From Mariniphaga sp041687255 (GTDB lineage: Bacteria; Bacteroidota; Bacteroidia; Bacteroidales; Prolixibacteraceae), in NCBI GenBank assembly GCA_041687255.1, contig JAWLCL010000007.1, positions 124,001 through 188,000 on the forward strand: a stretch of 64,000 bases of DNA, in the 5' to 3' direction. Under the pieces are notes generated by a model. It was not told where the DNA came from. It saw nothing but the letters and a program-made list of their open reading frames with translations, and ran no database searches. Position numbers and translations under genes: made by a program. The first letter of the stretch is position 1; the number at the start of each line of letters is the position of its first letter. Of the stretch, positions 45,434-54,070 are shown piece by piece.

Positions 45434-46371
45434 ATCTACTAAAATCTATGAACTACCGGACTATCTTTTTATCGGTTGCGTTCAATTATAAAGACGAAAA
45501 ATGGGAGAGGGGAGGGTGACAGAAAAGGAGAAAATTTTTAACAAAAATTTAATATTGCGAGGTAGAGGGCTGTTATAATGGCGATTGAAAGGAATAAATT
45601 TAGGTGATTATTAAAGAATGGTGGAGATTAATTGGGATTGTTGGAAATTGAAAGAGATTGGAAATTGGACGCAGAACGTTATGGTTTAAATTGATTTATG
45701 CTGTTACAATTGCAGAGTTGGCTGTGATTAATAGTGATTGTAAAACTGTAAAATTGTAAAATTGAAGAAGTAAGAAATGTGAAAGGTATAGTTAGATTGG
45801 GTGTGGAGGCCTGTATCTTTCAGGTACATATGTTATTTGTACGAACTTAAAACTTGACAGCGTTGAAAACCTGTCAACGTTTGGATTCGATGCAGCATAA
45901 TTGATAATGATTGATAATGATTGATGGGAATTGATGAAAATTAGAGATTTAGACTCAGATTTTTATGATTAGAATATGATGAGCACAGATGGATTGAAGG
46001 TTATTGATTGAGATTGAAGGAGAATGGGAAAGTTTGGAAAAATGATGTCAATCGGCAACTGTTTACTGTTCACCTTTCTCTATCATATAACTAAATTCTC
46101 CACTCGCAAACCATCAGATCATTGATTTCATACAAAGGCGAAAGGGATTCCATCCTGATCAGGTTTGGGTTGAATTCGTTAGTTTCAAGGCAGTTTTTCA
46201 ATTGGAAGAAGGATGGAATCCCTACTTTATCTCGACTAAGTCCCCCTCAATTTCAACCGAACTTCAAAATAAATAACTTTATTTAGTATTTCATTTGTAG
46301 GCATCTGCCAAATATCGTCAGATTGCTTTGCTTCGCGCGCAATGACGGCTCCGTGGCGGGGACAGTATGAT
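45434..46371. repeat. Repeat-rich 0.9-kb spacer between sigma and anti-sigma genes
   Basis: No gene. It contains degenerate purine-rich GATTG/AATTG repeats (for example 45625-45670 and 45900-46030) and TTGACAG/CTGTCAA arms at 45854-45860 and 45871-45877. The CTGTCAACG arm of the latter can alternatively pair with CGTTGA. It also contains a 13-bp perfect inverted repeat at 46144-46156 and 46210-46222 and the REP-like palindrome at 46316-46347. FecI and FecR genes are normally adjacent, so this looks like accumulated intergenic repeat DNA. Confidence 0.55.
46316..46347. repeat. REP-like palindromic element
   Basis: CGTCA...TGACG arms enclose ATTGC and GCAA inner arms around a TTTGCTTCGCGC core. 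This is the type of dispersed palindrome (CGTCATTGCGAGCGAAGCAATC-like) found between genes in many bacteria. It lies about 25 bp beyond the sigma factor stop and could also act as a transcription end or mRNA stabiliser. Confidence 0.45.
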
Positions 46372-46932
46372 TCACTGTTCACTTTTCCTCCTGACCATTA
46401 AAAATAAATTAAAATCTTTCGGGTCGAGCATTTCGTGAAGAGAGCGATAGGCACGACCTATTTGTGTTTTCACCGTATTTTTTGAAATGTGAAGTTTTTC
46501 TGCAATTTCATTATAGGTTAAAGTTTCAAAAACTGCAAGTTCCAGAATCCGGCGGCACTGTTCGGGGAGCTTTTTAACAGCCAGATAAAGCTTGGCATAC
46601 TGTTTCTGATCATCAAAGAACTTCTCATCTCCCGGAGCTACAATATTTTCTGTAATGGGTTCTGTGAGCATGCGCTTTTTTCTGTAGTGGTCAATGATGC
46701 TGTTGTGAAGGATAACAAACAGGTAATGCTTAACGGATGAGTGGATTTCAATCTGCCGGCGGTTTTCCCACAATTTAATAAAACAGTCGGAAACCAACTC
46801 TTCTGCCAGTCCGTTGCTGTTAGGAATCGATTTAGCCGCATAGAGGTACATCTGGTGGAAATACCTGTTGTGTAAATGCTTTAAGGAGCTTATGTCACCC
46901 TGCTGAATACTTTTCCAAAGAAAGTCTTCCAC
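46372..46932 (-). CDS. ECF sigma-70 factor, FecI-like
   Basis: 186 aa. Sigma region 2 (AEELVSDCFIKLWENRRQIE, about residues 43-62) and region 4 with a helix-turn-helix (LTYNEIAEKLHISKNTVKTQIGRAYRSLHEML, near the C-terminus; first part only is diagnostic). Length and lack of region 3 fit ECF factors. It should direct RNA polymerase to the locus 2 promoter when freed from the FecR protein encoded downstream. Unusually there are 980 bp between the two genes. A good Bacteroidota housekeeping promoter lies directly upstream. Confidence 0.93.
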   Translation of the reverse strand: MEDFLWKSIQQGDISSLKHLHNRYFHQMYLYAAKSIPNSNGLAEELVSDCFIKLWENRRQIEIHSSVKHYLFVILHNSIIDHYRKKRMLTEPITENIVAPGDEKFFDDQKQYAKLYLAVKKLPEQCRRILELAVFETLTYNEIAEKLHISKNTVKTQIGRAYRSLHEMLDPKDFNLFLMVRRKSEQ

Positions 46933-46959
46933 GGCTGTCCGGTTTTATTAGTTTCCTAA

Positions 46960-46989
46960 CAAATATAACTTAATCAGCATAAAAAGCAA
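46960..46989 (-). promoter_or_regulatory. Promoter of ECF sigma factor gene
   Basis: On the minus strand TTG (46987-46989) is followed after 19 nt by TATATTTG (46960-46967), fitting the Bacteroidota TTTG/TAnnTTTG consensus. The predicted leader to the ATG at 46932 is about 20 nt. Confidence 0.6.
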
Positions 46990-47090
46990 GATGTTATATT
47001 AAAATTTTATCCGAATAAAAGTCGTTACAGGTTATTGTAAAACGAACAAATTATCAGTTAATTAACGGTAGCTGTGGATTGCTGTATTAA

Positions 47091-47136
47091 CACAAAAAAT
47101 CCATTCTTTACTGTTATTTCAGTAAAAGATGGATTT
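47091..47136 (-). terminator. Intrinsic terminator after BSP-like peptidase gene
   Basis: Arms 47097-47113 and 47120-47136: 8 and 7 paired bases separated by a 2-nt internal loop, 6-nt terminal loop. Followed on the minus strand by TTTTTTG. It lies about 90 nt after the peptidase stop and upstream of the sigma gene promoter. Confidence 0.75.
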
Positions 47137-47227
47137 CTACTCACCTTTCAAATATTGCAATGAAAATTTAAAAAAATTTCTTTCTGAAACTGTTGAACGT
47201 TAAATATTCATCCGGCCTGTATGCCGC

Positions 47228-47956
47228 TTAAATTTTTATTGCCGGCCTGGAAACATATTCCTTCCAAAGTTCATCCAGGGTAAGGCCGGTAAGCTCCTGC
47301 CAGAGTTCCTCCTTATAGGTATGGCTCCGCATGGCTTTATCCATTTTATCCACAATCTTTTTATTTTTGTTTTGTTCGGCCCAAACAAGAAACCGTGCAG
47401 AAATTCGATATGAATTGGTGTAATTGTGTTTTTCTGTTACATCGGGCATGGTCCAACCGGCACCTTCATTGTCGACGCCGTATCGGTGACGGACATAATC
47501 GGCAATTCCTTCCGTCAGCCAGAATGGCCCCGGTGTTCTGCCGTATGCCTGGATGATGTGCATGACCTCGTGAGTAACGACATCAATATCTCCCGGATTT
47601 TTTTTGAACCATTGCGGGCTGTATACCACCCGATCTCCCGAGGTGGCAGCCACTCCGTTATATTCCGGTTCAATGACAAACACTACTTTTCGTGTTGCAT
47701 TTTTATTGAATCGTTTTACCATTGGAGGGTATACCTTAAAGAACGTATCTTCCATCCTTTTCAGCAGGTTTTTATCAGTGGTCGGTTCTTTATTAATAAG
47801 GATAAGCGTATAACCTTTTCTTGTGATTGAATCCCTGGTAAAATATCCGGTGTCAGCATCCTTCCGGCTATTTTGGGAAAATGAAATAAAAGGGGCAGTA
47901 AATAACATGGTCAACACCAAAAATGCGGTTTTTAGATTAAATGAATTTGTAATCAT
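47228..47956 (-). CDS. Secreted BSP-like (basic secretory protein) metallopeptidase
   Basis: 242 aa with a signal peptide to about residue 27. The zinc motif HEVMHIIQ (HExxH) is followed by GPFWLTEGIADYVRHRYG with a further Glu and Asp. Together with the Trp and Tyr pattern this is typical of the plant basic secretory protein family, also common in Bacteroidota. A putative extracellular metalloprotease; substrate unknown. It is flanked by terminators on both sides (nqr terminator upstream, own terminator downstream), so it is an independent transcription unit. Confidence 0.85.
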   Translation of the reverse strand: MITNSFNLKTAFLVLTMLFTAPFISFSQNSRKDADTGYFTRDSITRKGYTLILINKEPTTDKNLLKRMEDTFFKVYPPMVKRFNKNATRKVVFVIEPEYNGVAATSGDRVVYSPQWFKKNPGDIDVVTHEVMHIIQAYGRTPGPFWLTEGIADYVRHRYGVDNEGAGWTMPDVTEKHNYTNSYRISARFLVWAEQNKNKKIVDKMDKAMRSHTYKEELWQELTGLTLDELWKEYVSRPAIKI

Positions 47957-47977
47957 AATGAATTATTTTTTTAAAAT

Positions 47978-48016
47978 AAAAAAAGGTCATCCAAAAAGAG
48001 GAGGATGACCTTTAAT
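47978..48016 (-). terminator. Intrinsic terminator of nqr operon
   Basis: An 11-bp perfect stem (47982-47992 AAAGGTCATCC with 48003-48013) and 10-nt loop, followed on the minus strand by seven T and ATTTT. It lies 54 nt after the nqrF stop. Strong Rho-independent terminator. Confidence 0.9.
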
Positions 48017-48066
48017 AATGTTTTATTTATAGAAACTGTTGGTATACAATTTTTACCGACTATTCT

Positions 48067-49329
48067 TTAGCTGCCGAAATCGTCGAACGCTATGTTTTCG
48101 TCGGGAACGCCCAGATTGTAAAGCATTTTCTGAACGGCATCGTTCATCATAGGCGGACCGCAGAGGTAGTAGTCGATTTCTTCGGGTTCCTCATGCTGGT
48201 TCAGATAGTTGTCGTAGATTACCTGATGGATAAAGCCTGTAGGGCCTTCCCACTTGTCTTCGGGCAGAGGTTCCGAAAGTGCAAGATTGAATTTAAAATT
48301 ATCGTAATTCTTTTCAATTTCCCGAAACTGTTCGTAATAGAAAACCTCTTTCCAGGAGCGGGCACCGTACCAGAAAGTCACTTTTTTCTTTTGTTCCTTA
48401 ACGGTGTGGAACAGGTGGAACAGGTGTGAGCGCATAGGTGCCATACCTGCGCCACCGCCAATAAACATCATTTCATTGTCGTTATCTTTCAGGAAGAATT
48501 CTCCGTAAGGGCCGGAAATGGTTACCTTATCGCCCGGTTTCCGTGAGAATATAAACGATGAGCAGATGCCCGGGTTCACATTTTTAAAGGCATTGTTTGC
48601 ACGGTCCCAGGGTGGGGTGGCAATACGGATGTTTAGCATAACAATGTTCCCTTCTGCCGGGTGATTGGCCATTGAATAGGCACGGAATGTAGGCTCCGGG
48701 TTTTTCATTTTAAGATTAAACATGCCAAACTTCTCCCATTCGTCGCGGAATTTCTCTTCAACATGTATGTCCTTGAAATCCACTTCTATTTTTGGAACAT
48801 CAATCTGAATGTATCCTCCCGATTTGAAGTGGAGGTTTTCTCCTTCAGGCAGTTTAACCACAAACTCCTTAATAAAGGTTGCTACGTTTTTATTGGAAAC
48901 AACTTCGCATTCCCATTTTTTTACACCTAGAACTTCCTGTGGAACTTTTATTTTCAGATCTTCCTTAACTTTAACCTGGCAGGCCAGGCGCCAGTTTTCA
49001 TTCTGTTCCTTGCGTGTAAAGAAATCGGTTTCGGTAGGCAGTATGGAGCCGCCTCCCTCTACAATCTGACAGCGGCACATCGCACAGGTACCACCGCCAC
49101 CGCATGCTGAAGGCAGCAATATTTTGTTGTTGCTGAGTGTGGAGAGCAGTGTGCTTCCCGGGTCTGTAATAATTTCCCGGTCGCCCTCATTGATGTCAAT
49201 CTTAACTTCTCCCGAAGGAGTCAGTTTTTTCTTGGCAAACAAAAGAATGGCAACCAGAAGCACTATGACTCCTAAAAACACTGCCACACTGGCAATAACA
49301 ACGGTTGTTTGTGTCGAAAGCAAAAGCAT
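48067..49329 (-). CDS. nqrF: Na+-translocating NADH:quinone oxidoreductase subunit F
   Basis: 420 aa. One N-terminal membrane helix (residues about 8-28), then a [2Fe-2S] ferredoxin domain with Cys ligands in SACGGGGTCAMCRCQI. The FAD-binding domain has RAYSMANHP, and the NADH-binding domain has GGAGMAPMRSHLFHL and YLCGPPMM. The C-terminus FDDFGS matches NqrF. It accepts hydride from NADH on the cytoplasmic side and passes electrons to the other subunits. Last gene of nqrABCDEF, 18 bp after nqrE, followed by a strong terminator. Confidence 0.98.
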   Translation of the reverse strand: MLLLSTQTTVVIASVAVFLGVIVLLVAILLFAKKKLTPSGEVKIDINEGDREIITDPGSTLLSTLSNNKILLPSACGGGGTCAMCRCQIVEGGGSILPTETDFFTRKEQNENWRLACQVKVKEDLKIKVPQEVLGVKKWECEVVSNKNVATFIKEFVVKLPEGENLHFKSGGYIQIDVPKIEVDFKDIHVEEKFRDEWEKFGMFNLKMKNPEPTFRAYSMANHPAEGNIVMLNIRIATPPWDRANNAFKNVNPGICSSFIFSRKPGDKVTISGPYGEFFLKDNDNEMMFIGGGAGMAPMRSHLFHLFHTVKEQKKKVTFWYGARSWKEVFYYEQFREIEKNYDNFKFNLALSEPLPEDKWEGPTGFIHQVIYDNYLNQHEEPEEIDYYLCGPPMMNDAVQKMLYNLGVPDENIAFDDFGS

Positions 49330-49347
49330 TGAAAAAATATTTTTTAT

Positions 49348-49965
49348 TTACAATTGAATTCCCATAAATCCCATAAAGGCAAGGCCCATCAGGCCGGTAA
49401 CTATAAATGTTATGCCCAGTCCGCGCAATGGTGGCGGTACATTGGAATACTGCAGTTTCTCGCGAATGGCGGCAATGCCCACGATGGCCAAAAACCAGCC
49501 CACTCCGGAGCCAAGGCCATAAACTGTTGCTTCTCCAACATTGAAGAAGTCTTTCTGCTGCATGAACAAAGAACCTCCCAAAATTGCACAGTTAACGGCA
49601 ATAAGGGGAAGAAAAATCCCAAGTTGGGTGTAGAGCACAGGTGCAAACTTTTCAACTATCATTTCCACCAGCTGAACCATTGAGGCAATTACTGCAATGA
49701 ACATGATGAACGAAAGGAAGCTAAGATCTACATCGGCAAGTGAAGGATGTAACCATGTAAGGGCACCTGCCTGAAGGACATAGTTTTCCAGCAGGTAATC
49801 AACAGGTACAGTAATCCCCAGGACAAAAATTACGGCTATCCCTAATCCTGTGGCCGTTTTTACCGTTTTAGATACAGCAAGGTACGAGCACATGCCCAGG
49901 AAGTAGGCAAATACCATGTTTTCGATAAATATCGATTTGATAAATATATTGATTAAATTTTCCAT
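49348..49965 (-). CDS. nqrE: Na+-translocating NADH:quinone oxidoreductase subunit E
   Basis: 205 aa, six hydrophobic segments. Cys26 (FLGMCSYLA) and Cys126 (AVNCAILGG) correspond to the cysteines that hold the intramembrane iron-sulfur cluster shared with NqrD. Gap to nqrD is 20 bp. The complex couples NADH oxidation by quinone to sodium export. Confidence 0.98.
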   Translation of the reverse strand: MENLINIFIKSIFIENMVFAYFLGMCSYLAVSKTVKTATGLGIAVIFVLGITVPVDYLLENYVLQAGALTWLHPSLADVDLSFLSFIMFIAVIASMVQLVEMIVEKFAPVLYTQLGIFLPLIAVNCAILGGSLFMQQKDFFNVGEATVYGLGSGVGWFLAIVGIAAIREKLQYSNVPPPLRGLGITFIVTGLMGLAFMGFMGIQL

Positions 49966-49985
49966 AATCTTCTATTGTTTACCTG

Positions 49986-50630
49986 TTAATCTTCAATCAA
50001 TTTACGGTTGCGGCTGCGCTGCACCCATATAATTATTCCAACGGTAATAAGTGCCATGGGCGGAAGAATCATCATACCGTTGTTTTCATAAAAACCTCCG
50101 TTGGCAATGTACCAGCTATCGGGTATTATTTGGTAGCCATATATTGAACCTGAACCGAAAAGTTCACGAACAAGTCCCACAATTATTAGGATAAGTCCAT
50201 ATCCTGCGGCATTTCCCACACCATCGAGAAACGACGGCCAGGGACGGTTTCCCAGGGCAAAGGCTTCAAGCCTTCCCATTATTATACAGTTGGTTATAAT
50301 AAGGCCAACAAAAACCGACAACTGCTTGCTGACATCATAAACAAAAGCCTTTAATACCTGGTCGACAAGAATTACCAAGGAGGCAATGACCACCAATTGA
50401 ACAATGATGCGGATACGGTTTGGGATGGTATTGCGCAGCAGGGATATAATAACATTGGCAAATGCCATAACGGCAACTACTGATAATGCCATTACCACCG
50501 AAGGTTTCAGCTGAGCCGTAATAGCCAGGGCCGAACAAATTCCCAAAACTTGTACTGTTATCGGATTGCTGCTGTTAAGCGGATCACTTATAAGCCGCAT
50601 ATTTTTCTTTGAAAACAATGCTTCACTCAT
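49986..50630 (-). CDS. nqrD: Na+-translocating NADH:quinone oxidoreductase subunit D
   Basis: 214 aa, six hydrophobic segments, homologous in fold to NqrE. Cys32 (LGICSALAI) and Cys115 (ITNCIIMGR) are the partner cysteines for the intramembrane Fe-S cluster. It starts 2 bp after nqrC ends, showing translational coupling. Confidence 0.98.
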   Translation of the reverse strand: MSEALFSKKNMRLISDPLNSSNPITVQVLGICSALAITAQLKPSVVMALSVVAVMAFANVIISLLRNTIPNRIRIIVQLVVIASLVILVDQVLKAFVYDVSKQLSVFVGLIITNCIIMGRLEAFALGNRPWPSFLDGVGNAAGYGLILIIVGLVRELFGSGSIYGYQIIPDSWYIANGGFYENNGMMILPPMALITVGIIIWVQRSRNRKLIED

Positions 50631-50632
50631 GT

Positions 50633-51334
50633 TTACGATTTTTTTCGGGTTATAAACTCTCTGTAGCCGGTAAATCCTTCCATCAGCATGTCCTGAAGAC
50701 CTTTACTTGTTATGGTACCTCCTGAGATGCCATCCACGCTGTGTTCTTCAGGTGCTTCCTGACCTACTTTTGTCACAATTACTGATACCAGCTCACCCGA
50801 TTCGTTGAAAATTTCTTTGCCTTTGAAATTATCCTCGAACCACACTGTCGAAATTTCTGCACCAAGCCCGGGAGTTTCAGCCTGGTGGTCAAAATTGGCG
50901 CCATATATGGTGCTCATATCTTCATTCAGAGATACAAACCCCCAGATAGGACCCCATAAGCCGGCACCACGCATTTCGAAAATATATTTTAAGCCATCTT
51001 CTGCCTGAAATTCAAAAACCGGCAGCAGCCTTTCTTCAATTGGTTTTGCCCGTTCATCACGCAATTCTATAGCAAAGGCATCGGCACCTTCCACACGTTC
51101 TCCCTGCGCATTCACTACATACTGGTTCTTAATACGTTCTGCATATATTTCTTCAGCATTGGCCGGAGTTGTCTGTACATTTACCGATGCCAGGATGTTC
51201 TGTTTCTTTTCAATTTCCACATTCTTGTTCTGCAGAGGTCTTAACGACATGGCTACAGTGGCCAGCAACGCAGCTACCAATACTACCATGACCACTGCGT
51301 AAAGGAATGTATATTTATTGCTATTTCTGTCCAT
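50633..51334 (-). CDS. nqrC: Na+-translocating NADH:quinone oxidoreductase subunit C
   Basis: 233 aa. One N-terminal membrane helix (about residues 10-30) and a periplasmic FMN-binding domain. The covalent flavin motif is DGISGGT with Thr207; the usual form is SGAT, so Gly replaces Ala at one position. FMN is attached by ApbE, encoded at 55534. Gap to nqrB is 17 bp. Confidence 0.98.
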   Translation of the reverse strand: MDRNSNKYTFLYAVVMVVLVAALLATVAMSLRPLQNKNVEIEKKQNILASVNVQTTPANAEEIYAERIKNQYVVNAQGERVEGADAFAIELRDERAKPIEERLLPVFEFQAEDGLKYIFEMRGAGLWGPIWGFVSLNEDMSTIYGANFDHQAETPGLGAEISTVWFEDNFKGKEIFNESGELVSVIVTKVGQEAPEEHSVDGISGGTITSKGLQDMLMEGFTGYREFITRKKS

Positions 51335-51351
51335 TGTGTTTTATCTTTCTG

Positions 51352-52509
51352 TTAAGCTGAGATTTTAGCCCGTTTCATGCGGCGTTTAACATGTCCCTGC
51401 ACCACATAATGATCAATAAGCGGAGCAAAAGTGTTCATCAATAATATGGCAAGCATCATGCCTTCCGGGAATGCAGGGTTTAAAACACGGATCAATATGG
51501 CCAGAATACCAATCATTAAGCCATAAATCCATTTTCCCCTTTCAGTTTGTGCTGCTGATACCGGATCGGTTGCCATAAACACTGCGCCAAAAGCAAAACC
51601 ACCCAGAATCATGTGATGCCAGAATGGAATTGCCATATATGTATTTACAGCAAACAAGTTAAGAATTAGCCCCATTAACAGTCCGCCTGCAAATGTAGAG
51701 AGCATAATCTTCCAGTTTCCGATTCCGGTTACGATAAGTATCAATGCGCCAATCATAATGGCTACAAACGAAGTCTCACCGATGGAGCCGGGGATAAATC
51801 CAAAAAAAGCATCTGCAACAGTATAGTCGACAGTTCCCGCCGCTAAATCACCCATAGGCGTTGCACCGGTAAAACCATCAATTGTAGTATCACCCTTATC
51901 AAGTGAAAACCATACATTGTTTCCCGACATCTGGGCGGGATAGGCAAAGAACAGGAAAGCCCTTGCTACAAGGGCCGGATTCCAGATGTTCATACCAGTA
52001 CCGCCAAATACTTCCTTACCGAAAATAACGGCAAAGGCAGTGGCTACACCAACCATCCACAGCGGGGTTTCTATTGGCATTATCAATGGGATGAGCATCC
52101 CTGAAACCAGAAAGCCTTCGTTGATTTCATGACCGCGAATCTGTGCAAAGACAAATTCCAGTCCAAGTCCCACACCGTAGGAAACGATTACTACCGGTAA
52201 CACTTTGATTAGTCCGTAAAGAAAAATGTCCCAAAAACCGGTTTGAGCCAGTTCCCCAATGGCGTAAAAATGCTGATATCCCACGTTATACATGCCAAAA
52301 AGCAAGGCGGGCACCAGCGCCAGAACTACTATTGACATGGCCCGCTTCAAATCAATGTAATCGTGGATATGTGTGCCTGTTTTTGCTGTAGTATTGGGCA
52401 CAAAGAGAAAGGTGAAAAAACCATCGTGCACCGAATGAAGCCAGTGGTATTTGGCTCCTTTTTGCACATAAGGCTTTGTTCTTTCAAAAAAGTTTTTTAA
52501 GGATTCCAT
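51352..52509 (-). CDS. nqrB: Na+-translocating NADH:quinone oxidoreductase subunit B
   Basis: 385 aa, about ten membrane helices. The motif DGFTGAT (residues 211-217) is the ApbE site; Thr217 carries FMN. GGTGMNIWNPALVARAF is a further conserved NqrB block. The subunit houses the sodium channel, riboflavin and a covalent FMN. It follows nqrA by 35 bp. Confidence 0.98.
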   Translation of the reverse strand: MESLKNFFERTKPYVQKGAKYHWLHSVHDGFFTFLFVPNTTAKTGTHIHDYIDLKRAMSIVVLALVPALLFGMYNVGYQHFYAIGELAQTGFWDIFLYGLIKVLPVVIVSYGVGLGLEFVFAQIRGHEINEGFLVSGMLIPLIMPIETPLWMVGVATAFAVIFGKEVFGGTGMNIWNPALVARAFLFFAYPAQMSGNNVWFSLDKGDTTIDGFTGATPMGDLAAGTVDYTVADAFFGFIPGSIGETSFVAIMIGALILIVTGIGNWKIMLSTFAGGLLMGLILNLFAVNTYMAIPFWHHMILGGFAFGAVFMATDPVSAAQTERGKWIYGLMIGILAILIRVLNPAFPEGMMLAILLMNTFAPLIDHYVVQGHVKRRMKRAKISA

Positions 52510-52544
52510 CTGAATGCCAGTAATTTAAATATTATTTGCAAAAA

Positions 52545-53891
52545 TTATCCAAGTTCTTTTATCATGGTATTTATTCCCTTGCGTAAAATGTCCTGAACTT
52601 TTGTTTTCGATGCACAAACATATTCACACAAAGCAAAATCTTCTTCAACAACTTCATAAATGCCAAGCTGTTCCATCTTATCGATATCGTTGGCTATTAT
52701 GGCTTTTAGCAAAATAACCGGCATAATATCCATAGGTACTACTTTCCGGTACTGATCGGTAAGCACAAATGCACGATCACCACCATGGAGATTTGCCGTC
52801 AGCACATATTCCTTTTTTGGAAAAAGTTTCGACAGGAATGCCTTTGTTGAACTGAATTTATTGACTCCGGGGTCTGCCCATCCCAACATTTCGTATTGGT
52901 CGCCTTCGGGTATTACTGTGATCTGTGAGTCATAAAACCCAATGTATTCCTGGTTTCTGATCTTTCTTCCGGTAAGCACATTGCCGCTGATGATTCGTTG
53001 TTTGTAATCAGCCTGCTTTAGCCGCTTGTCGGTAATTGCTGAAACCGGCACTCCCAGCACTGTCTGAAAATACTTTGGTTTCTCCGCTTCTGAACCTGTA
53101 AGTGCATAAACTTTGGTTAAATCAACTTTGCCGGTTTCAAAAAGCCTGCCGATAAACAGCACGTCCTGAGGATTCACTGTCCATACAACTTCTCCTTTAT
53201 TTATTGGTGAAATATGATGGATTTGCACCCCCACGTTTCCGGCCGGATGTGGGCCTGTAAAGCGAATAATATCGGCATTTTTTATGTTGGTGAATACCGA
53301 CTTTTCACTTACCCCGAGATTGACATTTTTGCCTGAAAGTTTTGCCAATGCATCGATTCCGGTCTGAAAAGTTCCCAGCTGACCTTCAATAACAAAGTTA
53401 TAATCGGGTGCGAGCGGTGAAGTATCGAACGTGGAAACAAAAACTGCCTTCGGTTGCTCCTGGGGAGATGCAATTACTCCATACGGACGACGCCTGATGA
53501 ATGGCCACAGCCCGCTTTTCAGCAATTGATTCTTAATTTCTTCGGCCGGTAATTTTCCGGGATTGCCTTTTTTAAATTCCAGTGACCCTGCCTGAGGATC
53601 AACCTCGATGACAACTTCCAGAATTCGGCGGCGTTCGCCTCTGTTTACCGATACCAGTTTACCTCCCACAGGAGCGGTAAACAGTACTTCCGGATGATAC
53701 TTGTCGTAAAATAAAGCATCGCCGGCCTTAACTTCCTTACCCGGTTTAACGCTCATCTTGGGCGTGAGCCCCGGAAAATCACTGGGCTTTAATGCTACCA
53801 TTGAAGGTGCAGGAAGGTTCTCAAGCACTTTTTCAGCGCCCCCCTTCAATTTGATATCAAGCCCTTTCCTTAACTTAATGACTTCTGACAT
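52545..53891 (-). CDS. nqrA: Na+-translocating NADH:quinone oxidoreductase subunit A
   Basis: 448 aa, soluble subunit without a signal peptide. The N-terminal IKLRKGLDIKLKGGAE, the barrel-sandwich PSDFPGLTPKMSVKPGKEVKAGD region and the HPAGNVGVQIHHISPI block are typical of NqrA. It binds quinone at the cytoplasmic side of the complex. First gene of the operon, with a good promoter 30-65 bp upstream. Confidence 0.98.
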   Translation of the reverse strand: MSEVIKLRKGLDIKLKGGAEKVLENLPAPSMVALKPSDFPGLTPKMSVKPGKEVKAGDALFYDKYHPEVLFTAPVGGKLVSVNRGERRRILEVVIEVDPQAGSLEFKKGNPGKLPAEEIKNQLLKSGLWPFIRRRPYGVIASPQEQPKAVFVSTFDTSPLAPDYNFVIEGQLGTFQTGIDALAKLSGKNVNLGVSEKSVFTNIKNADIIRFTGPHPAGNVGVQIHHISPINKGEVVWTVNPQDVLFIGRLFETGKVDLTKVYALTGSEAEKPKYFQTVLGVPVSAITDKRLKQADYKQRIISGNVLTGRKIRNQEYIGFYDSQITVIPEGDQYEMLGWADPGVNKFSSTKAFLSKLFPKKEYVLTANLHGGDRAFVLTDQYRKVVPMDIMPVILLKAIIANDIDKMEQLGIYEVVEEDFALCEYVCASKTKVQDILRKGINTMIKELG

Positions 53892-53924
53892 TTTATCAAG
53901 AATAGTATTGTTTTTTCAGGGTGA

Positions 53925-53955
53925 CAAAAGTAAATAATAAATTCACTTTTCACAA
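53925..53955 (-). promoter_or_regulatory. nqr operon promoter
   Basis: Minus strand TTG (53953-53955), 20-nt spacer, TACTTTTG (53925-53932), a match to TAnnTTTG. Predicted leader to the nqrA ATG is about 27 nt. Confidence 0.65.
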
Positions 53956-54007
53956 CGTTAACTCATGAAAAATGAAAGGTTCAAAATATGCAAATATGTA
54001 GATGCTT

Positions 54008-54037
54008 TTTGTGTTTAGTTAGAATTAAGTAACTTTG
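54008..54037 (+). promoter_or_regulatory. Promoter of DUF5103 gene
   Basis: TTTG (54008-54011), 18-nt spacer, TAACTTTG (54030-54037): an exact Bacteroidota consensus match. It overlaps the frame upstream of the ATG at 54071 and so argues for that start. Confidence 0.7.
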
Positions 54038-54070
54038 ATACATCTTTGTATTTTCTTATTAAGTATATTA

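Noticed and set aside
45900..46030. GATTGATAATGATTG-type repeats considered as an iteron or CRISPR
   Set aside because: Irregular unit length, no spacers and no replication gene nearby. Better explained as degenerate low-complexity DNA.
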